Shown here: positions 14,958 through 24,003 of the stretch, one piece after another
Layout: each line of letters opens with the position of its first letter
Position numbering within the stretch: the stretch's first letter is position 1
NCBI RefSeq assembly: GCF_014775655.1
Contig: NZ_CP061274.1
Span: 1,860,001 to 1,924,000, forward strand
DNA: 64,000 nt
Source: Clavibacter zhangzhiyongii
GTDB taxonomy: Bacteria > Actinomycetota > Actinomycetes > Actinomycetales > Microbacteriaceae
Direction: 5' to 3'
Notes under the pieces: model-generated
What the model saw: only the letters and a program-made list of their open reading frames with translations
The model's database searches: none
What the model was told of the DNA's origin: nothing
Position numbers and translations under genes: made by a program

Positions 14958-15757
14958 CGTCGGACCACCTGACCGGCGCCCGCGAGGGCGCCCTTGACGT
15001 CGCCGATGGTGAACCGGCGGGAGTGGAAGACGCTCGCGGCGAGCACGGCGTCGGCGCCGGCCTCGATGGCGGGCGCGAAGTGGTCGAGCTCGCCGGCGCC
15101 GCCCGAGGCGATGACGGGGACGCGGCTCGCGGCGCGCATGGCGGCCACCAGCTCGAGGTCGAAGCCGTCGCGCGTGCCGTCGGCGTCGATGGAGTTGACG
15201 AGCAGCTCGCCCGCGCCGCGCTCCACGGCCTCGCGGGCCCAGGCGACCGCGTCGATGCTCGTGCGGGTGCGGCCGCCGTGCGTGGTGACGACGAAGCCGG
15301 ACTCCGTGTCGCCGCGCGTCACGTCGAGCGAGAGCACGCAGACCTGCGCGCCGAAGCGGTCGGCGATCTCGCCCACGAGGTCGGGCCGGGCGATGGCCGC
15401 GCTGTTGACGCCGATCTTGTCGGCGCCGCTCGCGAGGAGCCGCGCCACGTCGTCGGCGCTGCGCACTCCCCCGCCGACGGTCAACGGGATGAAGACCTGC
15501 TCCGCGGTCGCGCTCACGACGTCGTACATGGTCGAACGGTCCTCGACCGTGGCCGTGACGTCGAGGAAGGTGAGCTCGTCGGCGCCCTGCTCGTAGTAGA
15601 GGCGCGCCAGCTCGACGGGGTCGCCCGCGTCCTGCAGGTCGAGGAAGTTGACGCCCTTGACGACGCGGCCGGCGGCCACGTCGAGGCAGGGGATCACGCG
15701 GACGGCGAGGTCGCCGGAGGACGGGGACCCGGGCACGGGGCGATCGGCGGCGGCCAC
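14954..15757 (-). CDS. hisF: imidazole glycerol phosphate synthase subunit HisF
   Basis: Cyclase subunit of IGP synthase; with HisH it makes imidazole glycerol phosphate and AICAR. The 267-aa barrel starts its conserved part at [19 protein letters not shown] (the catalytic aspartate is in CLD) and has the second aspartate in [16 protein letters not shown]. The gap to hisG is 2 bp. hisH and hisA are not in the window. Confidence 0.96.
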   Translation of the reverse strand: MAAADRPVPGSPSSGDLAVRVIPCLDVAAGRVVKGVNFLDLQDAGDPVELARLYYEQGADELTFLDVTATVEDRSTMYDVVSATAEQVFIPLTVGGGVRSADDVARLLASGADKIGVNSAAIARPDLVGEIADRFGAQVCVLSLDVTRGDTESGFVVTTHGGRTRTSIDAVAWAREAVERGAGELLVNSIDADGTRDGFDLELVAAMRAASRVPVIASGGAGELDHFAPAIEAGADAVLAASVFHSRRFTIGDVKGALAGAGQVVRR

Positions 15758-15759
15758 GG

Positions 15760-16599
15760 TCAGATCCGGGCGGCGTGGATCGGGCTGACGAGGATGGCGC
15801 GGGCGCCGACCTCGTGCAGGCGGTCCATGATCTGGTTCGTGTCGTCGCGCGGCACCATCGAGCGGACGGCGACCCAGGCGGGGTCCTGCAGCGGCGAGAT
15901 GGTGGGCGACTCGATGCCGGGCGTGATGGCGGTGGCGGCGTCGAGGAGGTCGAGCGGCACGTCGTAGTCCATGAGCACGTAGCGGCGGGCGACGAGCACG
16001 CCCTCGAGGCGGCGGAGCAGCGTGGCGGCGCCGGGCTTCTCCTCGGATCCCGAGATGAGCACGGCGGTGGAGCGGAGGATCACGGGGCCGAAGATCTCGA
16101 GGCCGGCCTTGCGGAGCGTGGTGCCGGTCTCGACGACGTCGGCGATCGCGTCCGCGACGCCGAGCTGGATGGCCGACTCGACCGCGCCGTCGAGGCGGAT
16201 GAGCTGCGCCTCGACGCCGTGCTCGCGGAGGAAGCCGCCGACGAGCACCGGGTAGCTCGTGGCGATGCGGACGCCCGCGAGGTCCGTGAGGTCGGCGAAC
16301 CGGCCGACGGGACCGGCGAAGCGGAACGTGGATCCGGCGAAGCCGAGCTCGGCGGTCTCGGTCGCGTCGGACGACGAGTCGATGAGCAGGTCGCGGCCCG
16401 TGATGCCGACGTCGAGCGCGCCGGATCCCACGTAGGTCGCGATGTCGCGCGGGCGGAGGTAGAAGAACTCGACGTCGTTGCGGGCGTCGAGGACGTAGAG
16501 CTCCTTCGGGTCACGACGGCCGGCGTACCCGGCCTCGGCGAGCATCTGGGCGGCGGTCTCGGCGAGCGAGCCCTTGTTGGGCACGGCGACACGGAGCAT
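15760..16599 (-). CDS. hisG: ATP phosphoribosyltransferase (long form)
   Basis: First and feedback-controlled step of histidine synthesis (ATP + PRPP). At 279 aa it is the long HisG with a C-terminal ACT-like regulatory domain, so it does not need HisZ. The PRPP loop is [14 protein letters not shown] place the start at ATG 16599 ([12 protein letters not shown]) because GGAAGAAG lies just upstream; an in-frame start at 16632 would add 11 unconserved residues. Confidence 0.94.
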   Translation of the reverse strand: MLRVAVPNKGSLAETAAQMLAEAGYAGRRDPKELYVLDARNDVEFFYLRPRDIATYVGSGALDVGITGRDLLIDSSSDATETAELGFAGSTFRFAGPVGRFADLTDLAGVRIATSYPVLVGGFLREHGVEAQLIRLDGAVESAIQLGVADAIADVVETGTTLRKAGLEIFGPVILRSTAVLISGSEEKPGAATLLRRLEGVLVARRYVLMDYDVPLDLLDAATAITPGIESPTISPLQDPAWVAVRSMVPRDDTNQIMDRLHEVGARAILVSPIHAARI

Positions 16600-16647
16600 G
16601 GGGATCACTTCTTCCGATGGAGGGGACGACACGGGTGACGGGACGCG

Positions 16648-16911
16648 TCACAGATGTCGGCCGACGTCCTCCAGGGTGAGGCCGCGCGCGATCATCATGA
16701 CCTGCACGTGGTACAGCAGCTGCGAGATCTCCTCGGCCGCGCGGTCGTCGGACTCGTGCTCGGCGGCCATCCAGACCTCGGCGGCCTCCTCGACGACCTT
16801 CTTGCCGATCGCGTGCACGCCGCCGTCGAGCTCGCGGACGGTGCCGGACCCCTCGGGCCGCTCGGCGGCGATGCGGGTCAGCTCGCCGAACAGGTCATCG
16901 AAGGTCTTCAC
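16648..16911 (-). CDS. hisE: phosphoribosyl-ATP pyrophosphatase
   Basis: Second histidine step; hydrolyses phosphoribosyl-ATP. The 87-aa protein has the all-helical MazG-like core with [17 protein letters not shown] as metal site and [13 protein letters not shown]. The GTG start is fixed by the family N-terminus ([13 protein letters not shown]). It lies 48 bp before hisG and is the first gene of the his-trp cluster on this strand. Confidence 0.95.
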
Positions 16912-16918
16912 GTGCTCC

Positions 16919-16924
16919 AGGGTA
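16919..16924 (-). promoter_or_regulatory. candidate -10 box (TACCCT) for hisE
   Basis: TACCCT ends 7 nt before the hisE GTG, the geometry of a leaderless transcript. GGAG also lies between, too close to the start to be a normal Shine-Dalgarno. No convincing -35 box is seen. Confidence 0.35.
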
Positions 16925-16955
16925 CAGGCGTCCCGGCCGCCCCTCGCACGACGAC

Positions 16956-16988
16956 GGGAGGCCGGGAGCGCGATGCTCCCGGCCTCCC
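16956..16988 (-). terminator. terminator after the FKBP gene
   Basis: A perfect 14-bp stem (16956-16969 with 16975-16988, arm GGGAGGCCGGGAGC) and a 5-nt loop, 32 bp beyond the FKBP stop and about 45 bp before hisE. It separates the FKBP unit from the his-trp operon. No T-run follows. Confidence 0.75.
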
Positions 16989-17020
16989 GGTGGTGGTGCA
17001 GGCGGTGCGACGGCTGGTCG

Positions 17021-17389
17021 CTAGCCGACGCCCTGCAGGTCGATCACGAAGATCAGGGTGCGGCCGGAGAGGCGGTGGCCGCCGCCCGCGGGGCCGTAGG
17101 CGAGCTCCGGCGGCACGACGAGCTGGCGGCGTCCGCCGACCTTCATGCCGGGGATGCCCTGCTGCCAGCCGGCGATGAGGCTGCGGAGAGGGAAGCGCAC
17201 GGACTGGCCGCGGCTCCACGAGGAGTCGAACTCCTCGCCGGTCTCGAAGTCGACGCCGAGGTAGTGGACGTCGACGGTGTCGCCGGGCTGGGCCTCGGGG
17301 CCGTCGCCCACGGTGACGTCGGAGATGGTGAGCTCTGCGGGGGCCGGGCCGTCGACGGGCTCGACCTCGGGCTTGGTGGTGTCGGTCAT
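17021..17389 (-). CDS. FKBP-type peptidyl-prolyl cis-trans isomerase
   Basis: Folding helper that isomerises X-Pro bonds. The 122-aa single-domain FKBP shows the core [20 protein letters not shown], then [20 protein letters not shown] and [10 protein letters not shown]. No signal peptide is visible, so it is probably cytoplasmic. The start is ATG 17389, directly after a GGATCC; no strong ribosome site is present. It is flanked by a terminator and by rpe, 34 bp upstream. Confidence 0.93.
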   Translation of the reverse strand: MTDTTKPEVEPVDGPAPAELTISDVTVGDGPEAQPGDTVDVHYLGVDFETGEEFDSSWSRGQSVRFPLRSLIAGWQQGIPGMKVGGRRQLVVPPELAYGPAGGGHRLSGRTLIFVIDLQGVG

Positions 17390-17423
17390 GGATCCAGTCA
17401 AGCAGATCCGCGCCGGGCCTCCG

Positions 17424-18092
17424 TCAGTGCGCGTGCGTGTGCGCCTCCGCCGCGCGGCGGAGCTCCGCGATGGCGGACTCCGGGTCGCCGCCGCGGAAGA
17501 CGCCGGATCCGGAGACGAACGTGTCGGCGCCGGCCTCGGCGGCACGGCCGATGGTCTCGACGTCGATGCCGCCGTCGACCTGCAGCCACACGTCGTGGCC
17601 GGTGTCGCGGAGTCGGGCGCGGAGGGCGCGCAGCTTGGGCATCGTCTCGGGCATGAAGGACTGGCCCCCGAAGCCGGGCTCGACCGTCATCACGAGCACC
17701 TGGTCGAACTCGGCGAGCAGGTCGAGGTAGTCGTCGACCGGCGTGCCGGGCTTCAGCGCGATGCCGGCGCGCGCGCCGATGTCGCGGAGCCGGCGGGCGA
17801 GCGCGACGGGCTCGCGCGTGGCCTCGGCGTGGAAGGTGACGCTCGCGGCGCCCGCCTCCGCGTAGCCGGGGGCCCAGCGGTCGACGTCGTCGATCATCAG
17901 GTGGATGTCGAGCGGGACCGGCGTCACCTGCTGGAGGCGCTCCACCATGGGCAGGCCGAACGTGAGGTTCGGCACGAAGTGGTTGTCCATGATGTCGACG
18001 TGCACGAGGTCGGCGGTCGCGAGGCGCTGGATCTCGCGCTCGAGGTTCGCGAAGTCGGCGGACAGGATGCTCGGTTCGATGCGGACGGGCAT
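17424..18092 (-). CDS. rpe: ribulose-phosphate 3-epimerase
   Basis: Interconverts ribulose 5-phosphate and xylulose 5-phosphate in the pentose phosphate pathway. The 222-aa barrel has IEPSILSADFANLE at the N-terminus, the metal and catalytic residues in HVDIMDNHFVPNLTFG and VQVDGGIDVETI, and the phosphate site SGSGVFRG. It follows rsmB by 9 bp and is probably in one transcript with priA-fmt-rsmB. Confidence 0.96.
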   Translation of the reverse strand: MPVRIEPSILSADFANLEREIQRLATADLVHVDIMDNHFVPNLTFGLPMVERLQQVTPVPLDIHLMIDDVDRWAPGYAEAGAASVTFHAEATREPVALARRLRDIGARAGIALKPGTPVDDYLDLLAEFDQVLVMTVEPGFGGQSFMPETMPKLRALRARLRDTGHDVWLQVDGGIDVETIGRAAEAGADTFVSGSGVFRGGDPESAIAELRRAAEAHTHAH

Positions 18093-18101
18093 GATCCGAC
18101 C

Positions 18102-19577
18102 CTACCGGCGGGTCAGCAGGGCGATGAACATGGCGTCCGTGCCGTGCCGGTGCGGCCAGAGCTGCACGCTGGATCCGCGGTCGGCGGCGTCGCCCTCCGC
18201 CGCCGGCAGCTCGAGGTCGCCGTCGGCCACCTCCTGGAGGACCGCGCGCGTGTCGAGCGCGGTGACGTCGGGGTGGCGCTGGAGCGCGGCCTGCACGATG
18301 GCGCGCGTCTCCGCGAGGTGCGGCGAGCACGTGACGTAGGCGAGGATCCCGCCGGGCGCGAGCGCGCCGATCGCGGAGTCGATGAGGCCCGTCTGCAGGG
18401 CGCCGAGCCCGGCGACGTCGCGCGGGGACTTGCGCCAGCGCGCCTCGGGACGGCGGCGGAGGGCGCCGAGGCCGCTGCACGGGGCGTCGAGGAGGATCCG
18501 GTCGAAGGCGCCCGGGTGCTCCTCCCCCACGGTCGTGCCGTCGAGCTCCCACACCTCGGTGTCGCCGGGGACCGCGCGGAGGGCGTCGCGGACGAGCCCC
18601 GCGCGCGCGGGGACGAGCTCGTTCGCGGTGAGCAGGGCGCCGGAGCGGCCGGCCTCCGCGGCCAGGAGCGCGGCCTTGCCGCCGGGTCCCGCGCAGAGGT
18701 CGAGCCAGCGCTCGCCGGGCGTGACCGCGCGGGCGCGGCTGAGCGCGAGGGCGGCGAGCTGGGAGCCCTCGTCCTGCACGCGGACGCGGCCCTCGGCGAC
18801 GCCGGGCGCGTCCATCGGGTCGCCGCCCTCGAGGTACGCGCCGACGGGCGAGAACGCGGCCGGCTGCTCGCCGGTCTCCTCGACGGTGGCGAGGCCCGGG
18901 AGCGCGACGAGGCTGACCGCGGGTGCGGCGTTGTCGGCGCGCAGCAGGTCCTCGAGCTCGTCGGCGCGGCCCTCGCGGGCGAGCGCCTGGCGGAGGGCGC
19001 GGAGCACCCACAGCGGGTGGGAGTGCTCGAGGGCGAGGCGCTCGTCGTCGCTCGCGGCGCTGTCGAGCACGCGCTGCCGCCACTCCGCCGGCTCCGAGCG
19101 GGTGATGGTGCGGAGGACGCCGTTGACGAAGCCGGTGGCGGAGCGGGAGCCGACCGCGCGCGCCATGTCGACGCCCTCGTTGACGGCGGCGTGCGTGGCG
19201 ACGCGCATGCTGAGCAGCTGGTGCACCGAGAGGCGCAGCACGTCGAGGATGGGCGCGTCGATCGCGGTGACGGGGCGGCCCGCGGCCAGCTCGATCACGC
19301 GGTCGTAGTAGCCGGACATGCGCAGCGTGCCGTAGGCCAGCTCGGTGGCGAGGGCGGCGTCCTGCGCGGAGAGCGCGGCGCGGCGGATCCTCACGGGGAG
19401 CAGCAGGTTCGCGTACGCGTCCGACTCGCGGACGGCGCTGACGACCTCGTAGGCGACGCGGCGGGCGGGGCTGACCGTCGCGGGGCCGCCGACCTCGGCG
19501 CGGTCGTCCGGGCGGCGGCCTCCCGCGGGACGGCGTCCGCCCGGTCGACGGGCGGGGGATCCGGTGCTGTCGCTCAT
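18102..19577 (-). CDS. rsmB: 16S rRNA m5C967 methyltransferase RsmB
   Basis: SAM-dependent rRNA cytosine-5 methyltransferase. The 491-aa protein has a basic N-terminal tail, a NusB-like RNA-binding domain (about residues 40-180), and the methyltransferase domain with DLCAGPGGKAALLAAEAG for SAM, DAPCSGLGALRRRPEARW and the catalytic cysteine in LAYVTCSPHLAETR. The ATG overlaps the fmt stop as ATGA, the usual fmt-rsmB pairing. Confidence 0.95.
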   Translation of the reverse strand: MSDSTGSPARRPGGRRPAGGRRPDDRAEVGGPATVSPARRVAYEVVSAVRESDAYANLLLPVRIRRAALSAQDAALATELAYGTLRMSGYYDRVIELAAGRPVTAIDAPILDVLRLSVHQLLSMRVATHAAVNEGVDMARAVGSRSATGFVNGVLRTITRSEPAEWRQRVLDSAASDDERLALEHSHPLWVLRALRQALAREGRADELEDLLRADNAAPAVSLVALPGLATVEETGEQPAAFSPVGAYLEGGDPMDAPGVAEGRVRVQDEGSQLAALALSRARAVTPGERWLDLCAGPGGKAALLAAEAGRSGALLTANELVPARAGLVRDALRAVPGDTEVWELDGTTVGEEHPGAFDRILLDAPCSGLGALRRRPEARWRKSPRDVAGLGALQTGLIDSAIGALAPGGILAYVTCSPHLAETRAIVQAALQRHPDVTALDTRAVLQEVADGDLELPAAEGDAADRGSSVQLWPHRHGTDAMFIALLTRR

Positions 19578-20491
19578 CGCGCGGTGAGGTCCTTCCTCGT
19601 GACGCCGCGCCACCAGTCGGCGGCGGGCATGGGGCTCTTGCCGGCGGGCTGCACCCAGATGAGCTCGACGGGGTGGCTGGCGGTGCCTACGGTGACGCGG
19701 CCGTCGACCGCGGCGACGGCGCCGGGTGCGAGCGGCGCGGCGTCGCGCAGGGCGGCCGCGCGGTGGATCTTCAGGCGCACGTCGTCGACGGACGTGTGCG
19801 CGCCGGGCTCGGGCGTGACGCCGCGGATCCGGGCGAGCACCTCCTCGGCGGGCCGCGCCCAGTCGACGCGGCCGTCGTCGATCGTCGTCTTGGGGGCGAG
19901 GCTCGGCTCGCCCTCCTGCGGGCGGGCGACGGCGGTGCCCGCGGCGATCGCGTCGACCGTGCGGACGAGGAGGTCGGCGCCCTGGACCGCGAGCGCGTCG
20001 AGCACGTGGCCGGCCGTCTCGTGGTCGCCCGTGGGCCGTTCCTCCATCGCGAAGACGGGGCCGGTGTCCATGCCGCGCTCGAGCTGGAAGACGCTCGCGC
20101 CGGTGACGCGCTCGCCGGCCATGATGGACCGCTGGACGGGCGCGGCGCCGCGCCACCGGGGCAGCAGGGAGAAGTGCAGGTTGATCCAGCCGCGGGCGGG
20201 CGTGGACAGCAGCGGCTCGCGCACGAGGCCGCCGTACGCGACGATCACGCCGAGCTCGGCGCCCGCCTCGGCGATCCGGGCGGTCGCGTCCTCGTCGAGC
20301 CGGTTGACGCGGAGCGTCGGGATGCCGAGGCGCTCGGCCTCGGCAGCCACGGGCGACGGGGTGAGCACGCGCTTGCGGCCGAGCGGCGCGTCGGCGCGCG
20401 TGACGACGAGGGCGACCTCGTGACCCGAGGCCGCGAGGAGCTGGAGCGAGGGCACCGCCGCGAGGGGCGTGCCGGCGAAGACGAGTCTCAT
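19574..20491 (-). CDS. fmt: methionyl-tRNA formyltransferase
   Basis: Formylates initiator Met-tRNA with 10-formyl-THF. The 305-aa protein starts MRLVFAGTPLAAVPSLQLL and has the active-site block INLHFSLLPRWRGAAPVQRS and the C-terminal tRNA-binding domain. ATG 20491 begins the conserved sequence; in-frame upstream starts would only add low-complexity residues. It follows priA by 103 bp, in which nothing else is visible. Confidence 0.96.
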   Translation of the reverse strand: MRLVFAGTPLAAVPSLQLLAASGHEVALVVTRADAPLGRKRVLTPSPVAAEAERLGIPTLRVNRLDEDATARIAEAGAELGVIVAYGGLVREPLLSTPARGWINLHFSLLPRWRGAAPVQRSIMAGERVTGASVFQLERGMDTGPVFAMEERPTGDHETAGHVLDALAVQGADLLVRTVDAIAAGTAVARPQEGEPSLAPKTTIDDGRVDWARPAEEVLARIRGVTPEPGAHTSVDDVRLKIHRAAALRDAAPLAPGAVAAVDGRVTVGTASHPVELIWVQPAGKSPMPAADWWRGVTRKDLTAR

Positions 20492-20594
20492 TGCGGATCC
20501 CTCCCGGGGACGGCGTGCGGGTGAGCGGGGCGGGCGGAGGAGGCGGGGGCCGGGGCGATCGGAGCGGCGGCCCGGGCGGCGCGGCGGACGCGGA

Positions 20595-22709
20595 TCAGAA
20601 CAGCCCCGTGTCGTCGAACCGTACACGGAGCGGGACGGTGGGCCGGAACCCGGTGCGGCCCGCGACGGGCTTCCGGCGGCTGGAGGCGTTGCGGACGACG
20701 GCCGCCCGCAGCTCCCGCGCCGCATCGCCGCCGCGGGCATAGTCGAGGCGGACGATGGCGCGCACCTTCCCGCCCTCGGTCGACACGGGCCCGAGGACGT
20801 CGACGCCCTCCATCCCGTCGAGGCGCTCCACGGCCGCGGCCACCGCGTCCGGCAGGCCCTCGACGCTCGCGGCGCGCACCGCGGGCGGGAACCGCAGGGC
20901 CCGGCGCTCGAGCAGCTCCTCGCGCGCGTACCGCGGCTGCTGCCAGGTGGCGAGGGCGCGGGCGACCTGGCCGCCGACGCCCACGAGCATCACGGGCGCG
21001 CGCGGGGCCGCGAGGGCCGCGGCGTTCGACCACTGGCGGAGCACGTCCTCCCCCACCCGCAGGCTCTCCCGCGCCAGCATCCGCTCGCCGTCGAGGAGGA
21101 GGACCGCGCGGTAGCCGCCCGCCGCGACCGGCTCGGCGCCGCGCGTCGCGACCACGAGGCGCGACTCCGCGTCGACCTCCTGCACGTGGCGCTCGCCGTC
21201 GGCCAGCACGACCTGCACGCCGGGGAACGCGCGGCCGAGCTCCTCGGCCGTGCGGCCGGCGCCGATGGTGACGAGGCGCAGCTCGTCGGAGCCGCAGTTC
21301 GCGCACCGCCAGTCGCCCGCGAGGTGCCCGCACCAGCCGCACGTGGGCGTGCTCGTGGCGGTGGACATGCCGAGCGGACCCGTGCAGACGGTGCAGCGGG
21401 CGGCCTGGCGGCAGGCGCGGCACGCGACGAGCGGCGCGTAGCCGGGGCGCGCGACCTGGATGAGGACCGGCCCGTGCTCGACGGCGTCCTTGGCCGCGCG
21501 CCAGGCGCCCGAGGGGATCCGCGCCTGCCGCGCGAAGCCCTCGTCCCCCGTCTGCGACGTGGTGGGGATCACCCGCGGCGTGCGGGTGACGGCCGGCGCG
21601 ACGCTCCCCAGGTAGCCGATGGCGACGAGCCGCTCGACCTCCGTGCTCCGCGAGTGCGCGAGCAGCACGAGGGCGGTGCCCTGCTGCTGCGCGCGGAGGA
21701 GCGCGACGTCGCGGGCGTGCGCGTAGGGGCTGAGCGGCTCGGCGTGCAGCGGGTCGCCCTCGTCCCACATGGCCACGAGGCCGAGACGGGCTGCCGGCGC
21801 GTAGACGGCGGAGCGGTTGCCGACGACGATGCGGGGCGCGTCGCCGAGGCCGGCGAGGAAGGAGCGGTAGCGGTCGGGGCCGGACTGGCGGGCGTCGGTG
21901 CGGATCACGGATCCGGCCGGCGCGTGCGCGCCGAGGGCGGCCTCGAGCTGGTCCTGGTCGCGGTAGTCGGGCACGACGAGCACGCTGCTGCGGCCCGACG
22001 CGAGCACGCGCGCGGCCGCCTGCGCGAGGGTGACGGCCCACCGGCCGGCCCAGATCCCGCCCCGCAGCTCGACGACCTCGGGGATCGCCTCCACCGCGAC
22101 GCGGCCGGACGCGTCGACCGCCGCGTCGAGCGTGCCCGGCGCGTAGCCGTCGATCGCCGGGAGGGCGGGCGGTCCCGCTGCCTCGCCGGCGGCCCCGGGT
22201 CCCGCGTCCGCGGCCGCGACGGGGTCGTCCGCGTCCGCCTCCGCGGCGTCCGCGTCCGCCGCCTCGGCCGCCGCCGCGAGGGCCGCGAGGTGCGCCTTCT
22301 CGACGCGCACCTGCCGCGGCGGCACGGCGAGCCGCACGACGTCGGACGCCGTGCCCGCCTGCCGGTCGGCGACCGCGCGCGCGAGCGCCCAGACCTCCGG
22401 CCGGAGCACGGGCAGCGGCGAGACGACCTGCTCGACCTCGCTGAGCGCGCCGTCGTAGCCCTGCCCGTCGCCCGCCTCGATCACGTAGCCGTCGGCCACG
22501 CGTCCGGCCGAGCGGAGCGGCACGCGCACGCGCACGCCGGGCACGCAGACCACGCGCAGCGCCTCGGGCACGGCGTAGTCGAAGAGGCGGTCGAGCTGCG
22601 GCAGCGGCGAGTCGACCATGACCCGCACCACGGGCGGGCGCGAGCCAGACGCGGCTGCAGTCGGCGCGGATCCGGGCACGGGCACCCGCGCGGCCTCCTC
22701 CGCCGTCAT
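20595..22709 (-). CDS. priA: PriA-like primosomal protein lacking the helicase P-loop
   Basis: The 704-aa protein matches PriA in its N-terminal 3'-end-binding domain (VRVMVDSPLPQLDRLFDYAVP) and in the eight zinc-binding cysteines (CRACRQAARCTVC and CGWCGHLAGDWRCANC). Where active PriA has GxTGSGKT I see only RVLASGRSSVLVVPDYR, and no DEEH Walker B. Actinobacterial PriA proteins are known to lack these motifs, so it probably acts as a fork-binding or scaffold factor in replication restart, not as a helicase. An Ala/Asp-rich linker lies at about 140-180. It precedes fmt. Confidence 0.9.
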   Translation of the reverse strand: MTAEEAARVPVPGSAPTAAASGSRPPVVRVMVDSPLPQLDRLFDYAVPEALRVVCVPGVRVRVPLRSAGRVADGYVIEAGDGQGYDGALSEVEQVVSPLPVLRPEVWALARAVADRQAGTASDVVRLAVPPRQVRVEKAHLAALAAAAEAADADAAEADADDPVAAADAGPGAAGEAAGPPALPAIDGYAPGTLDAAVDASGRVAVEAIPEVVELRGGIWAGRWAVTLAQAAARVLASGRSSVLVVPDYRDQDQLEAALGAHAPAGSVIRTDARQSGPDRYRSFLAGLGDAPRIVVGNRSAVYAPAARLGLVAMWDEGDPLHAEPLSPYAHARDVALLRAQQQGTALVLLAHSRSTEVERLVAIGYLGSVAPAVTRTPRVIPTTSQTGDEGFARQARIPSGAWRAAKDAVEHGPVLIQVARPGYAPLVACRACRQAARCTVCTGPLGMSTATSTPTCGWCGHLAGDWRCANCGSDELRLVTIGAGRTAEELGRAFPGVQVVLADGERHVQEVDAESRLVVATRGAEPVAAGGYRAVLLLDGERMLARESLRVGEDVLRQWSNAAALAAPRAPVMLVGVGGQVARALATWQQPRYAREELLERRALRFPPAVRAASVEGLPDAVAAAVERLDGMEGVDVLGPVSTEGGKVRAIVRLDYARGGDAARELRAAVVRNASSRRKPVAGRTGFRPTVPLRVRFDDTGLF

Positions 22710-22750
22710 CGTGCGCCCCCGGTCACGGCGCGACCCGCGCGGTGGACGCG

Positions 22751-23962
22751 TCAGAGCCCCGCGGCGCTCTGCAGGTCGGCGACACGGTCGAGCGCCTCCC
22801 AGGTGAAGTCCGGCAGCTCGCGGCCGAAGTGGCCGTAGGCGGCGGTCTGCGCGTAGATGGGGCGGAGCAGGTCGAGCTGCTCGACGATGGCGGCGGGACG
22901 CAGGTCGAAGGTCTCGCGGATGGCGCGGGCGATGCGGTCCTCGGGCACGTGCGCCGTGCCGAACGTCTCGACGTAGAGCCCCACGGGCGCGGCCTTGCCG
23001 ATGGCGTAGGCGACCTGCACCTCGAGGCGGTCGGCGAGGCCCGCGGCGACCGCGTTCTTCGCGACCCAGCGCATGGCGTACGCCGCGCTGCGGTCGACCT
23101 TCGACGGGTCCTTGCCGCTGAACGCGCCGCCGCCGTGCCGGCTGAACCCGCCGTACGTGTCGACGATGATCTTCCGGCCGGTGAGGCCGGCGTCGCCCTT
23201 GGGGCCGCCGATCTCGAACTTGCCGGTGGGGTTGATGAGCAGGGTCGCGTCGCGCGAGTCGAGCTCGATGCCGATCTCCGCGGCCTGCGCGAGCACCGGG
23301 CGGATGACGTGCTCCTCGACCTCGCGGCGGAGGTCCTCCTGGGAGACCTGCGGGCCGTGCTGCGTGGAGAGCACGACCGTGTCGACGGTGCGCGGCACGA
23401 GGCCGTCGTAGCCGATGGTGACCTGCGTCTTGCCGTCGGGGCGGAGGTAGGCGAGCTCGCCCGAGTGGCGGACGGCCGCGAGGCGCTCGGCGAGGCGGTG
23501 CGCGAGGTAGATGGGCAGCGGCAGGAAAACGGGGGTGTCGCGCGACGCGTAGCCGAACATGAGGCCCTGGTCGCCGGCGCCCTGGAGGTCGTGCGCGTCG
23601 GTGGACGCGGATCCCGAGCGGGACTCGTACGAGCGGTCGACGCCCTGCGCGATGTCGGGCGACTGGGCGCCGATGGACACCGTGACGCCGCAGTTGCTGC
23701 CGTCGAACCCGACCTCGGAGGAGTCGTAGCCGATGTCCCGGATGCGGTCGCGGACGATCTGCGGGATGTCGACGTAGCCGGAGGTGGTGACCTCGCCCGC
23801 GACGTGCACGAGGCCCGTGGTGACGAGCGTCTCGACGGCCGCGCGGCTCGTCGGGTCCTGCGCCAGGAGCGCGTCGAGGATGCTGTCCGAGATCTGGTCG
23901 CAGATCTTGTCGGGGTGGCCCTCGGTGACGGACTCGGAGGTGAACAGGCGCAGGTCGGTCAC
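22751..23962 (-). CDS. metK: S-adenosylmethionine synthetase
   Basis: Makes SAM from methionine and ATP. The 403-aa protein carries [20 protein letters not shown], the ATP motif [12 protein letters not shown] and the P-loop-like [19 protein letters not shown]. The start is GTG 23962 with GGAG 9 nt before it. There is no room for a SAM riboswitch in the 41-bp gap to coaBC, so control must come from the upstream transcript or protein level. Confidence 0.96.
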   Translation of the reverse strand: MTDLRLFTSESVTEGHPDKICDQISDSILDALLAQDPTSRAAVETLVTTGLVHVAGEVTTSGYVDIPQIVRDRIRDIGYDSSEVGFDGSNCGVTVSIGAQSPDIAQGVDRSYESRSGSASTDAHDLQGAGDQGLMFGYASRDTPVFLPLPIYLAHRLAERLAAVRHSGELAYLRPDGKTQVTIGYDGLVPRTVDTVVLSTQHGPQVSQEDLRREVEEHVIRPVLAQAAEIGIELDSRDATLLINPTGKFEIGGPKGDAGLTGRKIIVDTYGGFSRHGGGAFSGKDPSKVDRSAAYAMRWVAKNAVAAGLADRLEVQVAYAIGKAAPVGLYVETFGTAHVPEDRIARAIRETFDLRPAAIVEQLDLLRPIYAQTAAYGHFGRELPDFTWEALDRVADLQSAAGL

Positions 23963-24003
23963 GTGGGGAGCTCCAGGGGGATCGCGTGGTCGCCCGCCGG
24001 TCG

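Noticed and set aside
23963-24003. Possible SAM riboswitch before metK
   Set aside because: The gap is 41 bp, too short for any known SAM riboswitch, and no paired elements are visible.
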